A stretch of 64,000 nucleotides of DNA. Source: Clostridiales bacterium. Lineage in GTDB: Bacteria > Bacillota > Clostridia > Saccharofermentanales > Saccharofermentanaceae. Positions 27,030-36,825 of the stretch are shown in pieces. The notes beneath the pieces were generated by a model that was given only the letters and a program-made list of their open reading frames with translations, had not been told where the DNA came from and searched no databases. A program made the translations under genes and the position numbers. The stretch is from assembly GCA_017451265.1 (NCBI GenBank), contig JAFSPU010000003.1, forward strand, positions 337,399 through 401,398. Direction: 5' to 3'. Numbering within the stretch: position 1 is the first letter of the stretch; every line of letters starts with the position of its first letter.

Positions 27030-27287
27030 ATGAAGAAGATTATTGCACTTGCTATTGCTACAACTATGGTATTCGCTATCGCTGCTTGCGGCGATACAGC
27101 TACAGAGACATCTGCTGTTGAGACAGTTGCTGAGACAGTTGTTGAGACAGAGGCTGTTGAGGAGACAGAGGCTGTTGCTGAGACAGAGGCTGCTGTTGAG
27201 GAGACAGAGGCTGCTGTTGAGGAGACAGAGGCTGTTGAGACAGAGGCTGCTGAGGAGTCTGTTGAAGAGACAGAGGCTGAGGCTTAA
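27030..27287 (+). CDS. small acidic low-complexity lipoprotein
   Basis: An 85-residue predicted lipoprotein. A signal peptide (MKKIIALAIATTMVFAIAAC) ends at lipidated C20. The rest is almost wholly repeats of E, T, A and V, encoded by imperfect 18-base repeats of the GCTGTTGAGGAGACAGAG type, and there is no folded domain. GGAGG lies 8 bases before the ATG, a promoter lies upstream and a strong terminator downstream, so it is probably a real, monocistronic gene. Two larger lipoproteins here (44279 and 58767) have similar E/T/A tethers after the cysteine. It may be a surface spacer or a truncated relative; function is unknown. Confidence 0.75.
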   Translation: MKKIIALAIATTMVFAIAACGDTATETSAVETVAETVVETEAVEETEAVAETEAAVEETEAAVEETEAVETEAAEESVEETEAEA

Positions 27288-27370
27288 TTCTCTCTTTACT
27301 TATTAAAAAACAAACTAATTATTTAAAAAGAAAAATTAGCCCTTAGTACACAAAATACACACATTATTGC

Positions 27371-27408
27371 AACAGGGATGCTTTTATGAAGTAGCATCCC
27401 TGTTTTTA
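27371..27408 (+). terminator. intrinsic terminator
   Basis: A perfect 12-bp stem (27371-27382 with 27393-27404, AACAGGGATGCT/AGCATCCCTGTT) and a 10-base loop are followed by a T run. It ends the lipoprotein transcript. Confidence 0.9.
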
Positions 27409-27426
27409 TGTTGTTTTTTTCCACCA

Positions 27427-27435
27427 TGATATAAT
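27427..27435 (+). promoter_or_regulatory. extended -10 promoter of tadA, leaderless
   Basis: TGATATAAT matches the extended -10 consensus exactly, and the tadA ATG begins 7 bases later at 27443, about where transcription should start. No Shine-Dalgarno sequence is present. Confidence 0.6.
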
Positions 27436-27442
27436 CATCCCT

Positions 27443-27934
27443 ATGGAAGATCAGAACACCAAGTTTATGAAGGCGGCGCTCAAGGAAGCGCAGAAGGCAT
27501 ACGAGAAGAAGGAATGCCCGATAGGATGCGTCATCGTCAAAGACGGCAAAGTATTCGTCCGCGCGCATAACCTGAAGCTCACCAAATCAAACGCCCTGAT
27601 GCATGCCGAGATCATCGCTATCGACAAGGCCTGCAAGAAGCTCGGCGACTGGCGTCTTAATGATATGGATATGTATGTCACTCTCGAGCCCTGCACAATG
27701 TGTTCCGGCGCGATCGTCCAGTCCAGGATCCGTAAAGTCTACTTCGGCGCATATGAACCCAAGTCAGGTGCGGTCTGTTCATGCAACGACATCTTCAACG
27801 TCGAGCACGGACATAATCACCATGTGGAATTTGAAGGTGGCGTAATGGAGCAGGAATGTTCCGATCTGATGCTTAAATTCTTCAAAGAGATGCGCGAGAG
27901 AAATAAGGAAAAGAAATCGAATGAGTCTGATTAA
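27443..27934 (+). CDS. tadA: tRNA adenosine(34) deaminase-type nucleoside deaminase
   Basis: A 163-residue zinc deaminase of the TadA/CDD fold. The zinc/proton-shuttle motif is in ALMHAEIIAID and the second zinc motif is EPCTMCSGA, with RIRKVYFGAYEPKSGAV after it as in TadA. TadA converts A34 of tRNA-Arg to inosine; some family members deaminate guanine. The mRNA appears leaderless. It overlaps the next membrane-protein gene by 14 bases. Confidence 0.85.
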   Translation: MEDQNTKFMKAALKEAQKAYEKKECPIGCVIVKDGKVFVRAHNLKLTKSNALMHAEIIAIDKACKKLGDWRLNDMDMYVTLEPCTMCSGAIVQSRIRKVYFGAYEPKSGAVCSCNDIFNVEHGHNHHVEFEGGVMEQECSDLMLKFFKEMRERNKEKKSNESD

Positions 27935-28541
27935 GATACTGTTTCTTATTGCAATTATCGGCCACATTCTCTGCGGAGTATGCGACTGCCTGCTTACTTA
28001 TGTACCGGGAGGAAAGTTCAGTGCCGAACAGTTATCTGACAACGACAAGCTGAAGGCCACCTTCAGCAAGATGCCTCTTAAGAATCCCCTTCTTTCGATG
28101 CTGCTGGGTGTACTCGCCATGCTGATGTTCTCCGCAGGCTACTACGGAATATACCTGTGGCTCAAAGAGTATTCTGTGACACTTGCGGTAATCGTTCTGA
28201 TCTCTTCGGCGGTATTCATTATTCCCGGCGTTGCACATCACGTATTCTGCGGTGCAGCCGAATGGTTTTATATCAAGATGGGAATGACCGAAGAAGCACG
28301 TCAGACAATAATCAAGTTCTTTAAGGACACATCATCCACCATGATCGTTTGCTATCTCGGAATGGCTGTATTTGCAGTCACGCTGTTTATTGCTGTTGTT
28401 ACCGGAAAGACGGACCTGCCCAGATGGGCATGCATCTTCAATTCTGCCCTGCTCTACATACCGCTGTTCCCCTTAAGGATAGGCGGCACCGGCAACTGGG
28501 TGGGCGCCATCATGTTCCTGGGACTGTTTGCGCTGATTTAA
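27921..28541 (+). CDS. multi-pass membrane protein, DUF6796-like
   Basis: This 206-residue protein has about six hydrophobic segments. Recognisable blocks are GHILCGVCDCLLTYVPGG near the N-terminus and GVAHHVFCGAAEWFY in the middle, with a conserved His-His and acidic residues that could bind metal or substrate. It resembles an uncharacterised Firmicute family. The start ATG lies inside the end of tadA. Its 3' end overlaps the convergent HXXEE gene by 32 bases. Confidence 0.7.
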   Translation: MSLIKILFLIAIIGHILCGVCDCLLTYVPGGKFSAEQLSDNDKLKATFSKMPLKNPLLSMLLGVLAMLMFSAGYYGIYLWLKEYSVTLAVIVLISSAVFIIPGVAHHVFCGAAEWFYIKMGMTEEARQTIIKFFKDTSSTMIVCYLGMAVFAVTLFIAVVTGKTDLPRWACIFNSALLYIPLFPLRIGGTGNWVGAIMFLGLFALI

Positions 28542-29040
28542 GCAGCTGCTTATTCGCCTTATGCATCACAGCATGAGCGATCTTAAGGTTGATTATCATT
28601 AGTACTATTCCCGCGGTTATCAGCATCACTGACTGAACATTAAAGTCGATAAACTGACCCGACTTTAAAAGTACAACAATACTCACAGGAAGACAGATCA
28701 GACTCGTTATAAAACTCGGGATATACTTGCGGATATAAAACGTCTGTCCAATATGAATCAGAAAGTGTCCAGCAATCGAAAGAAACACTCCGTACCACAA
28801 CGCATACAGCACATCACACGGCAGATAATACGCAAGCAGGCTGATGCCAAAGATCGGAACAAACTCTTCATAAACAGCCGCCGCGAAGCCGGCCGTTGAG
28901 ATATTGCGGTACGCTTTCAACACCTTCGGGAACCGTTCAAACAGCCACGGATTTCCCCTGAAGAAGTTCCCAAATCCAACCACCTCTTCCATATCATGAA
29001 AGATAAAGATTATCGGCAGCAAAAGAAGATACTCTCTCAT
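28510..29040 (-). CDS. HXXEE domain membrane protein
   Basis: A 176-residue integral membrane protein. The family motif His-x-x-Glu-Glu is in FHDMEEVVG close to the N-terminus, and a second conserved element is VYEEFVPIF. Five or so helices are visible. The ATG at 29040 is used because GAGGTG lies 5 bases upstream; a longer frame overlaps the regulator promoter region. It is divergent from a TetR gene and may be its target. Biochemical function is unknown. Confidence 0.8.
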   Translation of the reverse strand: MREYLLLLPIIFIFHDMEEVVGFGNFFRGNPWLFERFPKVLKAYRNISTAGFAAAVYEEFVPIFGISLLAYYLPCDVLYALWYGVFLSIAGHFLIHIGQTFYIRKYIPSFITSLICLPVSIVVLLKSGQFIDFNVQSVMLITAGIVLMIINLKIAHAVMHKANKQLLKSAQTVPGT

Positions 29041-29059
29041 ACGCACCTCACAACTGACA

Positions 29060-29102
29060 CACTTGTGTATTTTTGTGATTATGTTACGATGTACCACAAG
29101 TG
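29060..29102. promoter_or_regulatory. candidate TetR operator: inverted repeat
   Basis: CACTTGTG (29060-29067) and its complement CACAAGTG (29095-29102) flank 27 bases in the divergent HXXEE/TetR intergenic region. Spacing is longer than a classic TetR site, so the two halves could be separate sites. Confidence 0.35.
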
Positions 29103-29167
29103 AAGTAAACAGTTACGGCAAAAGATACACAAACTCGCGGGAATGTGTCTTTTCGGGAGGCAGAGGC

Positions 29168-29713
29168 ATGAATACAACTACGAATCCATCGGCAGTAAGA
29201 TCCAGAAACGAGATTACCAAGGCGCTGCTGAAGCTTATGGGCAAATACCCTTACAGCGAGATCACGGTTACGCAGATCGTGATGGAGACCAATCTTGTCA
29301 GGAAGACCTTCTACAGGAACTTCACTTCCAAGGATGATGTTCTCGATGCGATCATAAACAACGCCATTATCGAGTACACGGATGCACTCGTAGAATCAGA
29401 CGAGGATCCTCTGGCAGTTATCTTCGCTTTCTGTGAGAAGAACAGGAAGCTGCTCAAGCTCCTTCACAAGAACAACATGCTCTATCTGCTTCTGCTTAAA
29501 CTTAACGAGACTCTGCCGAAGATCAGCGAGACGACAGATAAAGAGAAGAATCCGTTCGCGAAATTAATGACGGGACTCGAGCCCGATTACCTTATCGCAT
29601 TCAATGTCGGAGCTATATGGAACGTCATCTTCAAGTGGGTCGACCGTGGTATGACCGATTCACCGGAGAAGATCAAGACTACGATAGAGAACTATCTCAG
29701 CAGATTACATTAA
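29168..29713 (+). CDS. TetR/AcrR-family transcriptional regulator
   Basis: A 181-residue regulator. The N-terminal helix-turn-helix runs from RSRNEITKALLKLMGKYPY through EITVTQIVMETNLVRKTFYRNF, typical of TetR proteins of the AcrR/FasR style; the rest is a helical ligand domain. The ATG at 29168 follows GGGAGGCAGAGGC. It faces the HXXEE gene and ends by overlapping addA by 4 bases, tail to tail. The ligand is unknown. Confidence 0.85.
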   Translation: MNTTTNPSAVRSRNEITKALLKLMGKYPYSEITVTQIVMETNLVRKTFYRNFTSKDDVLDAIINNAIIEYTDALVESDEDPLAVIFAFCEKNRKLLKLLHKNNMLYLLLLKLNETLPKISETTDKEKNPFAKLMTGLEPDYLIAFNVGAIWNVIFKWVDRGMTDSPEKIKTTIENYLSRLH

Positions 29714-32700
29714 ACCTCTATCGCCATGTCTTTCCTGAGCAGCCAGACATAGCGCGACTTGACCGGGATGCCCGAAGCTTCTACAGCGGCAGCATAGAGT
29801 TCGAGCTGTTCAGCATGGCGCTTCTTAACTTCACTGATCACCTCAGCAGGATCATCAGACTTGATGTAATCAGTCTTATAGTCGATGATCACAGCCTTGC
29901 CGTCATCGTCGATATACATCGCATCGAGTGTTCCCTGTACAAGCTTATAGTCATCACGCCCGGGATTGATACGGATAGAGCATATCAATTCACGCTCACG
30001 GTCTGCGTGACCTTCAGCATCAGCCTTTAACAAAGCCCTACACAGATCACTCGCAGCAAACGCTTCAATATTCTTCGAGAACTTACCTACCGCCGCTCGT
30101 TCAACCTCATCAAGTATGCCTTCAGTAACAAGCGCATCAAGCTCCGCCTCCGCCGGCACTCCTTCCGCCAGAGATGTAAGATCAACAAACCTCATCGCCT
30201 TATGAACAGCAGTACCGAGCGCAGTTCCGGACAGACCGCCACACTCACCAATATAGTGGTCAGCATCAGGAACAAGAAGATTGATCGCTCTATTAAGATC
30301 AACTTCCGTATCCGAAGTCTCCTTCGTAAAAAGTGATTCCTCTTCTCTCTTCATCGCTGACACCGAAGTCTTCGCAGGCGCCTTCATCGCATCCTCATAA
30401 CGGTAAGGATCAAACTTAGGCATACCTAATTCATCAACACCAATGCATCCATAAATCTCCTGTCTTCGAAGATCCGCTTCACTATTAGCACTTGCTGGGG
30501 CTTTAGCAACAGTCGGAGAAGCTTCAGCAAGTTCATCATCAGAAGACTCCATAACATCCAAGACAGTCTTAACTGTCACCTTCACACCTTCAAAACCGGA
30601 CCTGTAGGAGAATAGCTCTTCATTAAGCCCGCAGATTTCCTTAAGGCCCGAAGAATCAGGCGAGAGTTTCATTCGGATGAGCGCGCTCAACATTAGCTTA
30701 TCGATACCCGACATTCCCACATAAAAATCACGGGACAGCTTTCTGTCTTCTGAAAGCAAAGGTGTCAGAACAGAAGATCCGAGCGGCTTCGATGACAGAT
30801 CCATACGTCTTATGAAGCACAGATTCTCTTCAGCTCTCGTAAGTGCTACATACAAAAGTCTCATCGCTTCCGCATTCTCTTCAAGTATGTTTTCTTCTTT
30901 TACAATGGCCTTCTCTAAAGAAGTTGATGCATAGGATGTATCCTCCTCATAATCATCAACAACAAACCGAGGTCCCTTAGGGTCATCAGGAGACAAAACA
31001 CTACCGGACTTAAAACTAATATAGCCATTAGTATCCTTCTCATTTGAGCCGTCTACATCAACAACGATAACGCACTTATTCTCAAGACCTTTACTTTTGT
31101 GGTAACTCATGCAGCGCACAAGATCCTCACCACCGAGATCAAACTCTATCGCTGCATCATCATCAAGCCTCGACTGCATCTGATCAATCACGTCTGATAC
31201 TTCAGTAAGATCGCTTCCGCGCTTAAGGAAATTACTACACAGCCATCTCTTAAAAAGATCCAGTTTATTGACTTCATATGGAGCATCCTGCATCAGTGTT
31301 GCCTTAATGCCTGTGCGCACATAAATCAACTCTATGAGTTCACCAATATCGCGTATAACACTCTCGGAACGCAGATCATCAATTGCATCGAGCATGATCC
31401 GGCACTTATTTCTAACACTCTCATCCGGACCATTAACAGCATAATTACGAATCTTTATAATCAGGTTCATCTTCTTATACTCAACCGGTGCGAATCCGAC
31501 GATTTCAGCAAGCTCATCAAGAACAAAATTCGAGAATCTGTACGGAGAAAGAATCACACCGGCAAGACATTCATCACGATACTCATTCGCGAGCACCTTG
31601 ATAAGATTACACATACCGATAATCTCATTATCCGAGAACAGCGGCTTCTTATCCATGCACCTTGCACTGATACCGAATCGTCTGAGATGGGCAGCAGCGT
31701 CCTTAGCTGCGCTGTTCGTTCTTGTGAGCACGAAGATATCCTTCTTCTCATATCCTGCATTAAGGTATTCCTGTACCTTGCTCCTGATCTCAGATACGAG
31801 CATCTCGATCTGCTTAACATCACTCTCGGCACTACCCTCATCACCTTCCGTGGATTTCTTCTCTTTCTCCTTCGCATTGATGAGAACAACTTCAGGTAAC
31901 GGCCCTTCCTTTGCCCCCTCGGGAGAATTAAGTTCATGGTTACCGCCTTCGTAATCAATCTCAGCTGCACCGCCGCTCATGAGCTGGTCAAATATTTCAT
32001 TAACAAAAGACAGAATCTGAGGAGTACTTCTGAAGTTACAGTTAAGACCCATTAGCTTACCCTTGGAAGGATCCTCTGTATACACTTCAGACTTACGAAT
32101 AAACATCGCAGGATTTGCATTTCTGAACTTATAGATACTCTGCTTAACATCTCCTACACAGAAGACATTATTATCTGCAATCTTCTCCACAACAGCATCC
32201 TGAAGAGATGTATTATCCTGATACTCGTCGATATAGATCTCTTTGAACTTGGTTCTATAAAGTTCACCAGCTTCATTAGTCTTCAGAATGCGAAGGCACA
32301 TATGCTCCTGGTCGGAATAATCGATACCTCGAAGGTCCCGCTTATACTTGCTGTACCTGCCATCCATATCCTTAAGAACCGCCGCGAAAGCTCTTGCACA
32401 TGACGTCCTTCGCACCTGCTTCTCAAGCAACTTTTCAACATCAATATCTCTTATTAATAGATCAGGGTTAACAGCACATAGGTCGGAAGATGCCTTCCAA
32501 CCCCACTTAGCAGATTTAATCTCTTCTCCGCAACTCTTGTGATTATCACGGTTAATGATGCATGCTCTGGCGATAGGAGCAATTTTTTCCAAGAAAATCT
32601 CGTCCTTAACTTTATTTCTCTCATAAAGATTCGGATATATATCAGCTCCCTGTTCATTAAGGAGATTTGTATAGAAATGCTTTATTGCACCCAACAGATC

Positions 32701-33555
32701 CAACAAAGTCTTAGCCGTTCCTTTTTCATTATTATATTCATCGATCAGCTTTCTGAAAGAAGAGAATATCCACTTTAACTCATCATGTGATGCCGGCTTA
32801 ATATCCAGACCATCAATCATATTTTCAGAAGAGTTAATGGCGGGCAATAGCCTGCTAATGAAACGATCATTGTACTCAACAATTCTGTCGAGCCCAATCA
32901 CATCACCATCACTATCAAGCTTCTCGCGATGTGCGATTACTCCGTCAACAACATCAAGATAATCCGGCAGGCTGCGTAGCTTACCATAAGCTTTCTCCAG
33001 CGCATCAGACAAAGGCGCCTCACTCTTGCCATTACCCATTGAGAAGATAAGATTAAGGAAATCTTCCCTCTCCTGCTCTGAGATATCGCCTTCCGCAATT
33101 CTCTCATACACAGCCATGATTGCATCATTCGCTGCCTGCTTCTTAAGCATACTGAGCGTAGTCTCATCAAGAACAGCACTGCCCGGAGCCGCCGCATCTT
33201 CATCTTCAAACATGTAACCCGCCTCACTCACAACGCGGTTACAAAAACTGTTCATCGTCTGGATATACGACACTGATATCTTGTCTATCTGTGACTTGAT
33301 ATGAGTTCTGTCAGCACCGGGTTCAGACAGTGCCTTACGAAGACCGGCCTCAATCTTCTCTCTCATATGAGAAGCCGCATCCTTTGTAAACGTAACTACA
33401 AGAAGCTCATCAATATCAAGTTCCTTATTGATTATCTTCGATGTTATCCTTGCCGCCAGCACGGTCGTCTTACCCGAGCCCGCCGCTGCGGAGACCAGAA
33501 TATTGGATCTTCCTGCATCAATTATAGCCTGTTGTTCGCCAGAAAACTTAACCAT
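29710..33555 (-). CDS. addA: ATP-dependent helicase/nuclease subunit A
   Basis: AddA (1281 residues) is the UvrD-like helicase and nuclease of AddAB, which processes double-strand breaks for RecA. Walker A is AAAGSGKT (23-30); the UvrD-like motifs include VTFTKDAASHMREKI, IDEYQDN, GDVKQSIYKFRNA, and the late ALTRAEENL. The C-terminal PD-(D/E)XK nuclease has VIIDYKTDYI. It follows addB by one base. Full length, no disruption. Confidence 0.95.
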   Translation of the reverse strand: MVKFSGEQQAIIDAGRSNILVSAAAGSGKTTVLAARITSKIINKELDIDELLVVTFTKDAASHMREKIEAGLRKALSEPGADRTHIKSQIDKISVSYIQTMNSFCNRVVSEAGYMFEDEDAAAPGSAVLDETTLSMLKKQAANDAIMAVYERIAEGDISEQEREDFLNLIFSMGNGKSEAPLSDALEKAYGKLRSLPDYLDVVDGVIAHREKLDSDGDVIGLDRIVEYNDRFISRLLPAINSSENMIDGLDIKPASHDELKWIFSSFRKLIDEYNNEKGTAKTLLDLLGAIKHFYTNLLNEQGADIYPNLYERNKVKDEIFLEKIAPIARACIINRDNHKSCGEEIKSAKWGWKASSDLCAVNPDLLIRDIDVEKLLEKQVRRTSCARAFAAVLKDMDGRYSKYKRDLRGIDYSDQEHMCLRILKTNEAGELYRTKFKEIYIDEYQDNTSLQDAVVEKIADNNVFCVGDVKQSIYKFRNANPAMFIRKSEVYTEDPSKGKLMGLNCNFRSTPQILSFVNEIFDQLMSGGAAEIDYEGGNHELNSPEGAKEGPLPEVVLINAKEKEKKSTEGDEGSAESDVKQIEMLVSEIRSKVQEYLNAGYEKKDIFVLTRTNSAAKDAAAHLRRFGISARCMDKKPLFSDNEIIGMCNLIKVLANEYRDECLAGVILSPYRFSNFVLDELAEIVGFAPVEYKKMNLIIKIRNYAVNGPDESVRNKCRIMLDAIDDLRSESVIRDIGELIELIYVRTGIKATLMQDAPYEVNKLDLFKRWLCSNFLKRGSDLTEVSDVIDQMQSRLDDDAAIEFDLGGEDLVRCMSYHKSKGLENKCVIVVDVDGSNEKDTNGYISFKSGSVLSPDDPKGPRFVVDDYEEDTSYASTSLEKAIVKEENILEENAEAMRLLYVALTRAEENLCFIRRMDLSSKPLGSSVLTPLLSEDRKLSRDFYVGMSGIDKLMLSALIRMKLSPDSSGLKEICGLNEELFSYRSGFEGVKVTVKTVLDVMESSDDELAEASPTVAKAPASANSEADLRRQEIYGCIGVDELGMPKFDPYRYEDAMKAPAKTSVSAMKREEESLFTKETSDTEVDLNRAINLLVPDADHYIGECGGLSGTALGTAVHKAMRFVDLTSLAEGVPAEAELDALVTEGILDEVERAAVGKFSKNIEAFAASDLCRALLKADAEGHADRERELICSIRINPGRDDYKLVQGTLDAMYIDDDGKAVIIDYKTDYIKSDDPAEVISEVKKRHAEQLELYAAAVEASGIPVKSRYVWLLRKDMAIEV

Positions 33556-33556
33556 A

Positions 33557-36500
33557 TCACTTGTCCTGCTTCCACGATTTATCTAACATAGTGACTTCAT
33601 CCGAACTCGGCTTGTCATTAATATTAAGAAACCTTCCGCACGCCCCCTTGAAGCTGCAGAAAGTACATGCGCCGTCGTATTCACTCGCCGTCAGTTTAGC
33701 CGCTCCCTTACCTTGCGCAATCTTAGAACATGTCTCCTCAAGTTTCTGTCCTGCATACTCGATCATGGGCTCGATATCATACTTCTTTTTGCTCGCACTT
33801 AAGTATTCAAACAACTGCGGCTTCTTGCCATTATCACCCTTCTTCGTAGGCAGATAGATGCCAATATAACCAACATCATCCACCTTCTTCCCGGGCTGCT
33901 TCTCAAGCCCATACGCATAAGCGAAAAGCTGGATTTGCACGCCGTCAGCAAGCTTCTTTCCTTCAACTTCCTTGGCATAGGATTTATAGTCAACAACTCT
34001 TAAGAGACCATCTTCATTCTTATCTACTCTGTCGATCGAGCCTTTAAACTTGAACTCGAACTCGATACCGTCTGCAGTCGTAGTAATGTCGATCTTATGC
34101 TCAAGTTCTTCCACCTTCGCCTCGAACGCATCAGGTCTGTAACCGGACTCCTTATAGTAGTCGAGCATCGCTGGATACGCCTTGCTGAATATCCTCTTAA
34201 CCTTAAGTCCCGGATATACCGCATATCTGTTCGAGAACTTATCAGGATTCTTGATTTGCTCATCAGCTATAGCTCTTCTGAAATAATCATCAGCAAGCTT
34301 CTCTATCTTCTCCGGAACAGCCTCATCGATAATCTGATCGATAGTCTTATCAGACAGTTCTTTTTTTACATCGCTCATGGCGAATTCGAACATAGAATGG
34401 CTCAGGCTTCCGAACTCGTTACCATCTACCTTTGTTCCGTCAGTTCTTACCTTGATTCGCAGCGCGTAATCAAGCATATACTGCAAAGGACATCCGTTAT
34501 ACTTCTCGATTGAAGATACACTGCAGGTGTTCCTTCCTAACAAAAGCTGATGCATGTGTGAAGGAGTAATAAAACTCGAATTCTCATCTGAAGCATCATG
34601 ACGTCTCTCAACAGGATCGCCATATACAGGAGTCTCAAATCCGCCGGTCGGAATCAGATACTCATCCTCACCTTCCTGAAGTGCTCTTCTTATATACGTA
34701 AATACAGAGCTGGGCATCTCAGAAGCCGGCGTGATAAAACAAAGTTTATCCGATACACAGTTAAGGAGCAGTGATGACTCAATGAACTCCTGCCTTGATC
34801 TCATTTGGACCTTATCAGGCAGTCCCAAAGCCTTAAGCTTAGTTGAAGGCAAGATACCTTCGCGCGAGGACTTATGAGGGAAGTTCTCAGCATTCGCACC
34901 AAGTATATAAAGCACCTTACAAGATGTATAAACAGACGATTCAACTGAAGTTATCTGAACAGAATCAGCACACAGAGGAATGCTTCCTGATGCCTTATTC
35001 TTCATATCAGTCTTGATTAAAGATGCAAACTGTTCACGAGTAATCACAACCTCATTAAGTTCACCCGTCAAGGATGACAAAAGGCCCATAATCTCTGTAT
35101 AGCCTTTGACAATCGCCAAAGCCGTATCCTGGTCACCTCGGTCGATAAACTCATTGCGTAAAGCTTCAATCTCTTTCTTAAGGCCCCCAATATACTTAGC
35201 AAGTGTTTCAGCCTTACCTGCGATAGTTGTCTTCGCATCAATCGCATCCGTAATCTCACTTAACGGTACGAGCACATTCTTAACTATATGCTCATACAAA
35301 TATGAAGGTCCGTCTGCTACGAGTTTACTGTCATCAAAGATCTTAAACTCATCCTTCTTTATCAGCTCTCCGTCTGACTCGAATGTAAGCTTATAGAAAT
35401 TCTCGTTAAACAATCGGCTCCTGTTACGGATATTCTCACGAAGCAAATAATTATCGAACACATCGACCAAATCTCTTCTGACACCTGTGAGCACACCCGT
35501 ACGAAGGATCTTCAACACAGAATTCGCATCGTAATCGTATATCGACAGATTGAGAAGACCAATCACGAATCTTACGACCGGGGTATTCAACAGTATGACC
35601 TTCTTATCAATAAATGCCTGCAGATCGAACAGGCTGAAAATACTCTTGATACAATCCTTATAATCCTCATCAACACACAGTATTCTGATGTCACTATACC
35701 TATACTTCTTATCAACACGTACGAGCTTATTGATCTCGTTCGCCACATAAGACACGGCATCATCATGGTAAGCATAAGAAAGAAGTTCGATTGAATCATC
35801 CTGTGGCATCGAAGACACATTCACATCCATGTCACCGCACGCATAATGATGAGCAATAACATTCAACCTGTTTGCATTCTCCTGCGAGAACGAAGCAGGC
35901 TCGCACACAACGCCTCCTACACTCTCAAGGTCAGAAATCGTTTTCTGACCAAACTCACCGAAAGCAGCGTCATCACCTTCACTCGAACAAGACGCATATA
36001 CAATAACTTCCGCCCCTGCATCAGACAGAGCCTTAATTAGTCTTCTCTCCTGCGGAGTAAGATTACGTGCACTGCCAAGACCGGTTATTACGAATCTCGA
36101 CTTAACAAAAGACGCGAGCGACTTATATCTTGAAGGCACTCCCTCAGCCAATGACATTACAGCCTTAGCTGCAGCATCAGGTAAAGTCTCATCTACGGGC
36201 AATCCATACTTCTTACCAAGTTCATCAGTTCTTCTCATAAGGAGAAGCATTTCGGTAAGCTTACCGTCGTTATCACCCTCACTGTCGATCAGCGTTTCTA
36301 TCTTATCAACGCCGATATCATAACGATGAAAGTCGCCTATCAGGTCAACTAACATATCGACATATTCGAAGTGGTAGCGAAGGCGGTTAAAGTTAGGAAA
36401 GTCTGAAGGCGAATCCGTCAGCACTCGGTAGATCAGGTTACGCAGAACCGAATCATCCGAAGAAGATTCCTTGCCCGTCATGGACAGGATCTTGTACGAA

Positions 36501-36748
36501 AGTCTGACAAAACTTAATACATCTACATCAAGCGTTCCTGCGCTGACGGGACCGAACGAGGTCTTTATATCATCCGAGGAAGATTTACCCTTAACCAGGC
36601 GGTCGAACACCAAACGTTCCACCGAAGCCTTAACGGACTCCGGAACTATAAATACAGTCTGCTGACCCTTATTCATAGACTTCATCTGATTTTCGACAGC
36701 GAACTCAGTTATGGGTCTATAAGTAGTATACGGAATGATCTTGATCAT
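33557..36748 (-). CDS. addB: ATP-dependent helicase/nuclease subunit B
   Basis: AddB (1063 residues) is the partner subunit of AddA, with an inactive helicase-like N-terminal part and a C-terminal Fe-S nuclease. The nuclease motif is VVDYKSYAK; cluster cysteines are seen in YNGCPLQYMLDY and at the C-terminus in ACTFCSFKGACG. GGCGG precedes the ATG by 7 bases, and TATAAT (36781-36786 on the minus strand) may be its -10. The product degrades blunt ends until a Chi-like site. Confidence 0.93.
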   Translation of the reverse strand: MIKIIPYTTYRPITEFAVENQMKSMNKGQQTVFIVPESVKASVERLVFDRLVKGKSSSDDIKTSFGPVSAGTLDVDVLSFVRLSYKILSMTGKESSSDDSVLRNLIYRVLTDSPSDFPNFNRLRYHFEYVDMLVDLIGDFHRYDIGVDKIETLIDSEGDNDGKLTEMLLLMRRTDELGKKYGLPVDETLPDAAAKAVMSLAEGVPSRYKSLASFVKSRFVITGLGSARNLTPQERRLIKALSDAGAEVIVYASCSSEGDDAAFGEFGQKTISDLESVGGVVCEPASFSQENANRLNVIAHHYACGDMDVNVSSMPQDDSIELLSYAYHDDAVSYVANEINKLVRVDKKYRYSDIRILCVDEDYKDCIKSIFSLFDLQAFIDKKVILLNTPVVRFVIGLLNLSIYDYDANSVLKILRTGVLTGVRRDLVDVFDNYLLRENIRNRSRLFNENFYKLTFESDGELIKKDEFKIFDDSKLVADGPSYLYEHIVKNVLVPLSEITDAIDAKTTIAGKAETLAKYIGGLKKEIEALRNEFIDRGDQDTALAIVKGYTEIMGLLSSLTGELNEVVITREQFASLIKTDMKNKASGSIPLCADSVQITSVESSVYTSCKVLYILGANAENFPHKSSREGILPSTKLKALGLPDKVQMRSRQEFIESSLLLNCVSDKLCFITPASEMPSSVFTYIRRALQEGEDEYLIPTGGFETPVYGDPVERRHDASDENSSFITPSHMHQLLLGRNTCSVSSIEKYNGCPLQYMLDYALRIKVRTDGTKVDGNEFGSLSHSMFEFAMSDVKKELSDKTIDQIIDEAVPEKIEKLADDYFRRAIADEQIKNPDKFSNRYAVYPGLKVKRIFSKAYPAMLDYYKESGYRPDAFEAKVEELEHKIDITTTADGIEFEFKFKGSIDRVDKNEDGLLRVVDYKSYAKEVEGKKLADGVQIQLFAYAYGLEKQPGKKVDDVGYIGIYLPTKKGDNGKKPQLFEYLSASKKKYDIEPMIEYAGQKLEETCSKIAQGKGAAKLTASEYDGACTFCSFKGACGRFLNINDKPSSDEVTMLDKSWKQDK

Positions 36749-36825
36749 ACAAAAACCGCCATGAAGTGATAATTAATTTATTATACCTCACAGCGGATTC
36801 TTACCAGTCCTATTAATGTCTCAAC

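Noticed and set aside
27100-27285. Short regular repeats that could look like a CRISPR array or minisatellite
   Set aside because: They have no spacers and are the codons of the E/T/A/V tail of a lipoprotein.
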